From Mycolicibacterium arenosum (lineage in GTDB: Bacteria; Actinomycetota; Actinomycetes; Mycobacteriales; Mycobacteriaceae), in NCBI RefSeq assembly GCF_024320865.1, contig NZ_JANDBD010000005.1, forward strand, positions 1 through 64,000: a stretch of DNA of 64,000 nucleotides, read 5' to 3'. The position numbers and the translations under genes are program-made. The notes under the pieces were generated by a model. The model ran no database searches. It was not told where the DNA came from and saw nothing but the letters and a program-made list of their open reading frames with translations. This document shows, piece by piece, positions 63,319 through 64,000 of the stretch (positions are counted from its first letter, which is position 1; every line of letters starts with the position of its first letter).

Positions 63319-64000
63319 TCAGAGGGTGAGTTCCTCGGAGCGCTGGATCGTGCCGGTAGTGCCGCCGGCGTCCTGCTGCGCGAGCAGCACCGCAGCGTTG
63401 GCCATCGCCTCGGGCGGCTCGACCATCTCGGGCGGGATCTCGACGCCCCCGCCGCCGGCCTGCCACCCCTCGGTGAGCACGACGCGCGACGGGCTCAGGC
63501 AGTTCACCGCGATGTTGTCGACCTTGAGATCCGCCGCGAGGCCGAGGTACAACCGCTCGGCGGCGGCCTTCGAGACCCAGTAGGCGTTCGCGCCCGAATC
63601 GACCATGCCCACACCGGTGGTGGTGATCGCGAGCATGGACCCGCCGCCGCGGGCCCGCACGTGGGGGATGACGGCCTTGGTGACGAGGAAGACCCCGGTG
63701 AGGTTGACGTCGAGGCACAGCTGCCAGCGCTTCAGCGGCGTGGATTCGATGGGGCCGAGCCACAGCACGCCCGCATTGGCGACGAGGACGTCGATGCCGC
63801 CGAATTCGGCCACGGTGGCGTCGACGGCGGCGGTGACCGACTCCTCGCTGGTGACGTCGCAGGACACGGGTAGCGCGCGACCGCCCGCCGACACGATGGC
63901 GTCGGCGACCGATCCGATGGTGCCGGGCAGCTTGCCCCGCTCCTCGGAGCGTGCCGCCACTGCCACGCTAGCCCCCTGCGCGGCAAGCGCTTTGGCGATC
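63319..64000 (-). CDS. SDR-family oxidoreductase, 5' end outside the window
   Basis: The C-terminal 226 codons of an SDR. Visible parts are the Rossmann beta-strand end (IAKALAAQGASVAVAARS), CDVTSEESV, VANAGVLWLG, active-site LAITTTGVGM and YWVSKAAAERL (YxxxK), and LSPSRVVLTEGW. The frame stays open to the window edge, and the TGxxxGIG motif must lie just beyond it. The active-site Ser appears as Thr in ITTTG. It would oxidise or reduce a hydroxyacyl or keto intermediate. Its stop abuts the 26-bp stem-loop. Confidence 0.88.
   Translation of the reverse strand, partial: IAKALAAQGASVAVAARSEERGKLPGTIGSVADAIVSAGGRALPVSCDVTSEESVTAAVDATVAEFGGIDVLVANAGVLWLGPIESTPLKRWQLCLDVNLTGVFLVTKAVIPHVRARGGGSMLAITTTGVGMVDSGANAYWVSKAAAERLYLGLAADLKVDNIAVNCLSPSRVVLTEGWQAGGGGVEIPPEMVEPPEAMANAAVLLAQQDAGGTTGTIQRSEELTL

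Overview
The window is high-GC actinobacterial chromosome and looks like a Mycolicibacterium (fast-growing Mycobacterium). The first 25 kb keeps the gene order of the M. tuberculosis Rv1323-Rv1343c block: thiolase end, thioredoxin-like protein, glgB, glgE, glgP, dinG, pncB, clpS, DUF2017, P1 peptidase, mec, cysO, cysM, rhomboid, Rv1339-type hydrolase, rph, rdgB, DUF3817, lprD. An MspA-family porin-like gene argues for a rapid grower. All assignments come from reading protein motifs; no database search was run.

Layout. 1-14978: glycogen/alpha-glucan genes (glgE-glgB on the minus strand, divergent from glgP), with a streptogramin-lyase-like propeller, an MspA-type protein and a zinc-peptidase lipoprotein between glgP and dinG-pncB. 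15058-21793: a plus-strand housekeeping run that includes the mec-cysO-cysM cysteine pathway. There is no room for murI at the place it occupies in M. tuberculosis. 21822-25900: MFS pump, a 4 x 25-bp tandem repeat, a GAF-ANTAR regulator, DUF3817-lprD, a free-standing LAGLIDADG-type protein overlapping the lprD start, and tRNA-Leu(UAG). 25938-33616: prfC, a large flippase-like membrane protein with a degenerate kinase-like domain, a penicillin-binding lipoprotein, and a Bcr/CflA pump divergent from a MarR regulator across a TATCA/TGATA operator. 33603-40731: a tightly packed five-gene operon (SnoaL, sulfotransferase, DUF1214, two SDRs), then a DUF2236 protein and a Baeyer-Villiger-type monooxygenase. 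40822-46670: stress genes, with a four-gene manganese-catalase operon behind a SigF-like promoter, facing a membrane protein, a CsbD-like protein and a coiled-coil protein.

46685-64000 is a CoA-ester catabolic island: three small/large acyl-CoA dehydrogenase pairs, a GntR/FadR regulator beside a perfect 20-bp palindrome, two acyl-CoA ligases, SDRs, an enoyl-CoA hydratase, a CaiB/BaiF CoA-transferase, an LLM flavin/F420 oxidoreductase, a 2Fe-2S ferredoxin, and a two-subunit B12-dependent acyl-CoA mutase. The mutase keeps the methylmalonyl-type Tyr and Arg but has lost several other near-invariant active-site residues. This mutase cluster is the best candidate in the window for an uncharacterised pathway. 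Its cistron junctions carry short MIRU-like repeats inserted at TGATG start/stop overlaps, and GAATA-N-TATTC palindromes recur at its internal promoter and in its terminal 26-bp stem-loop.
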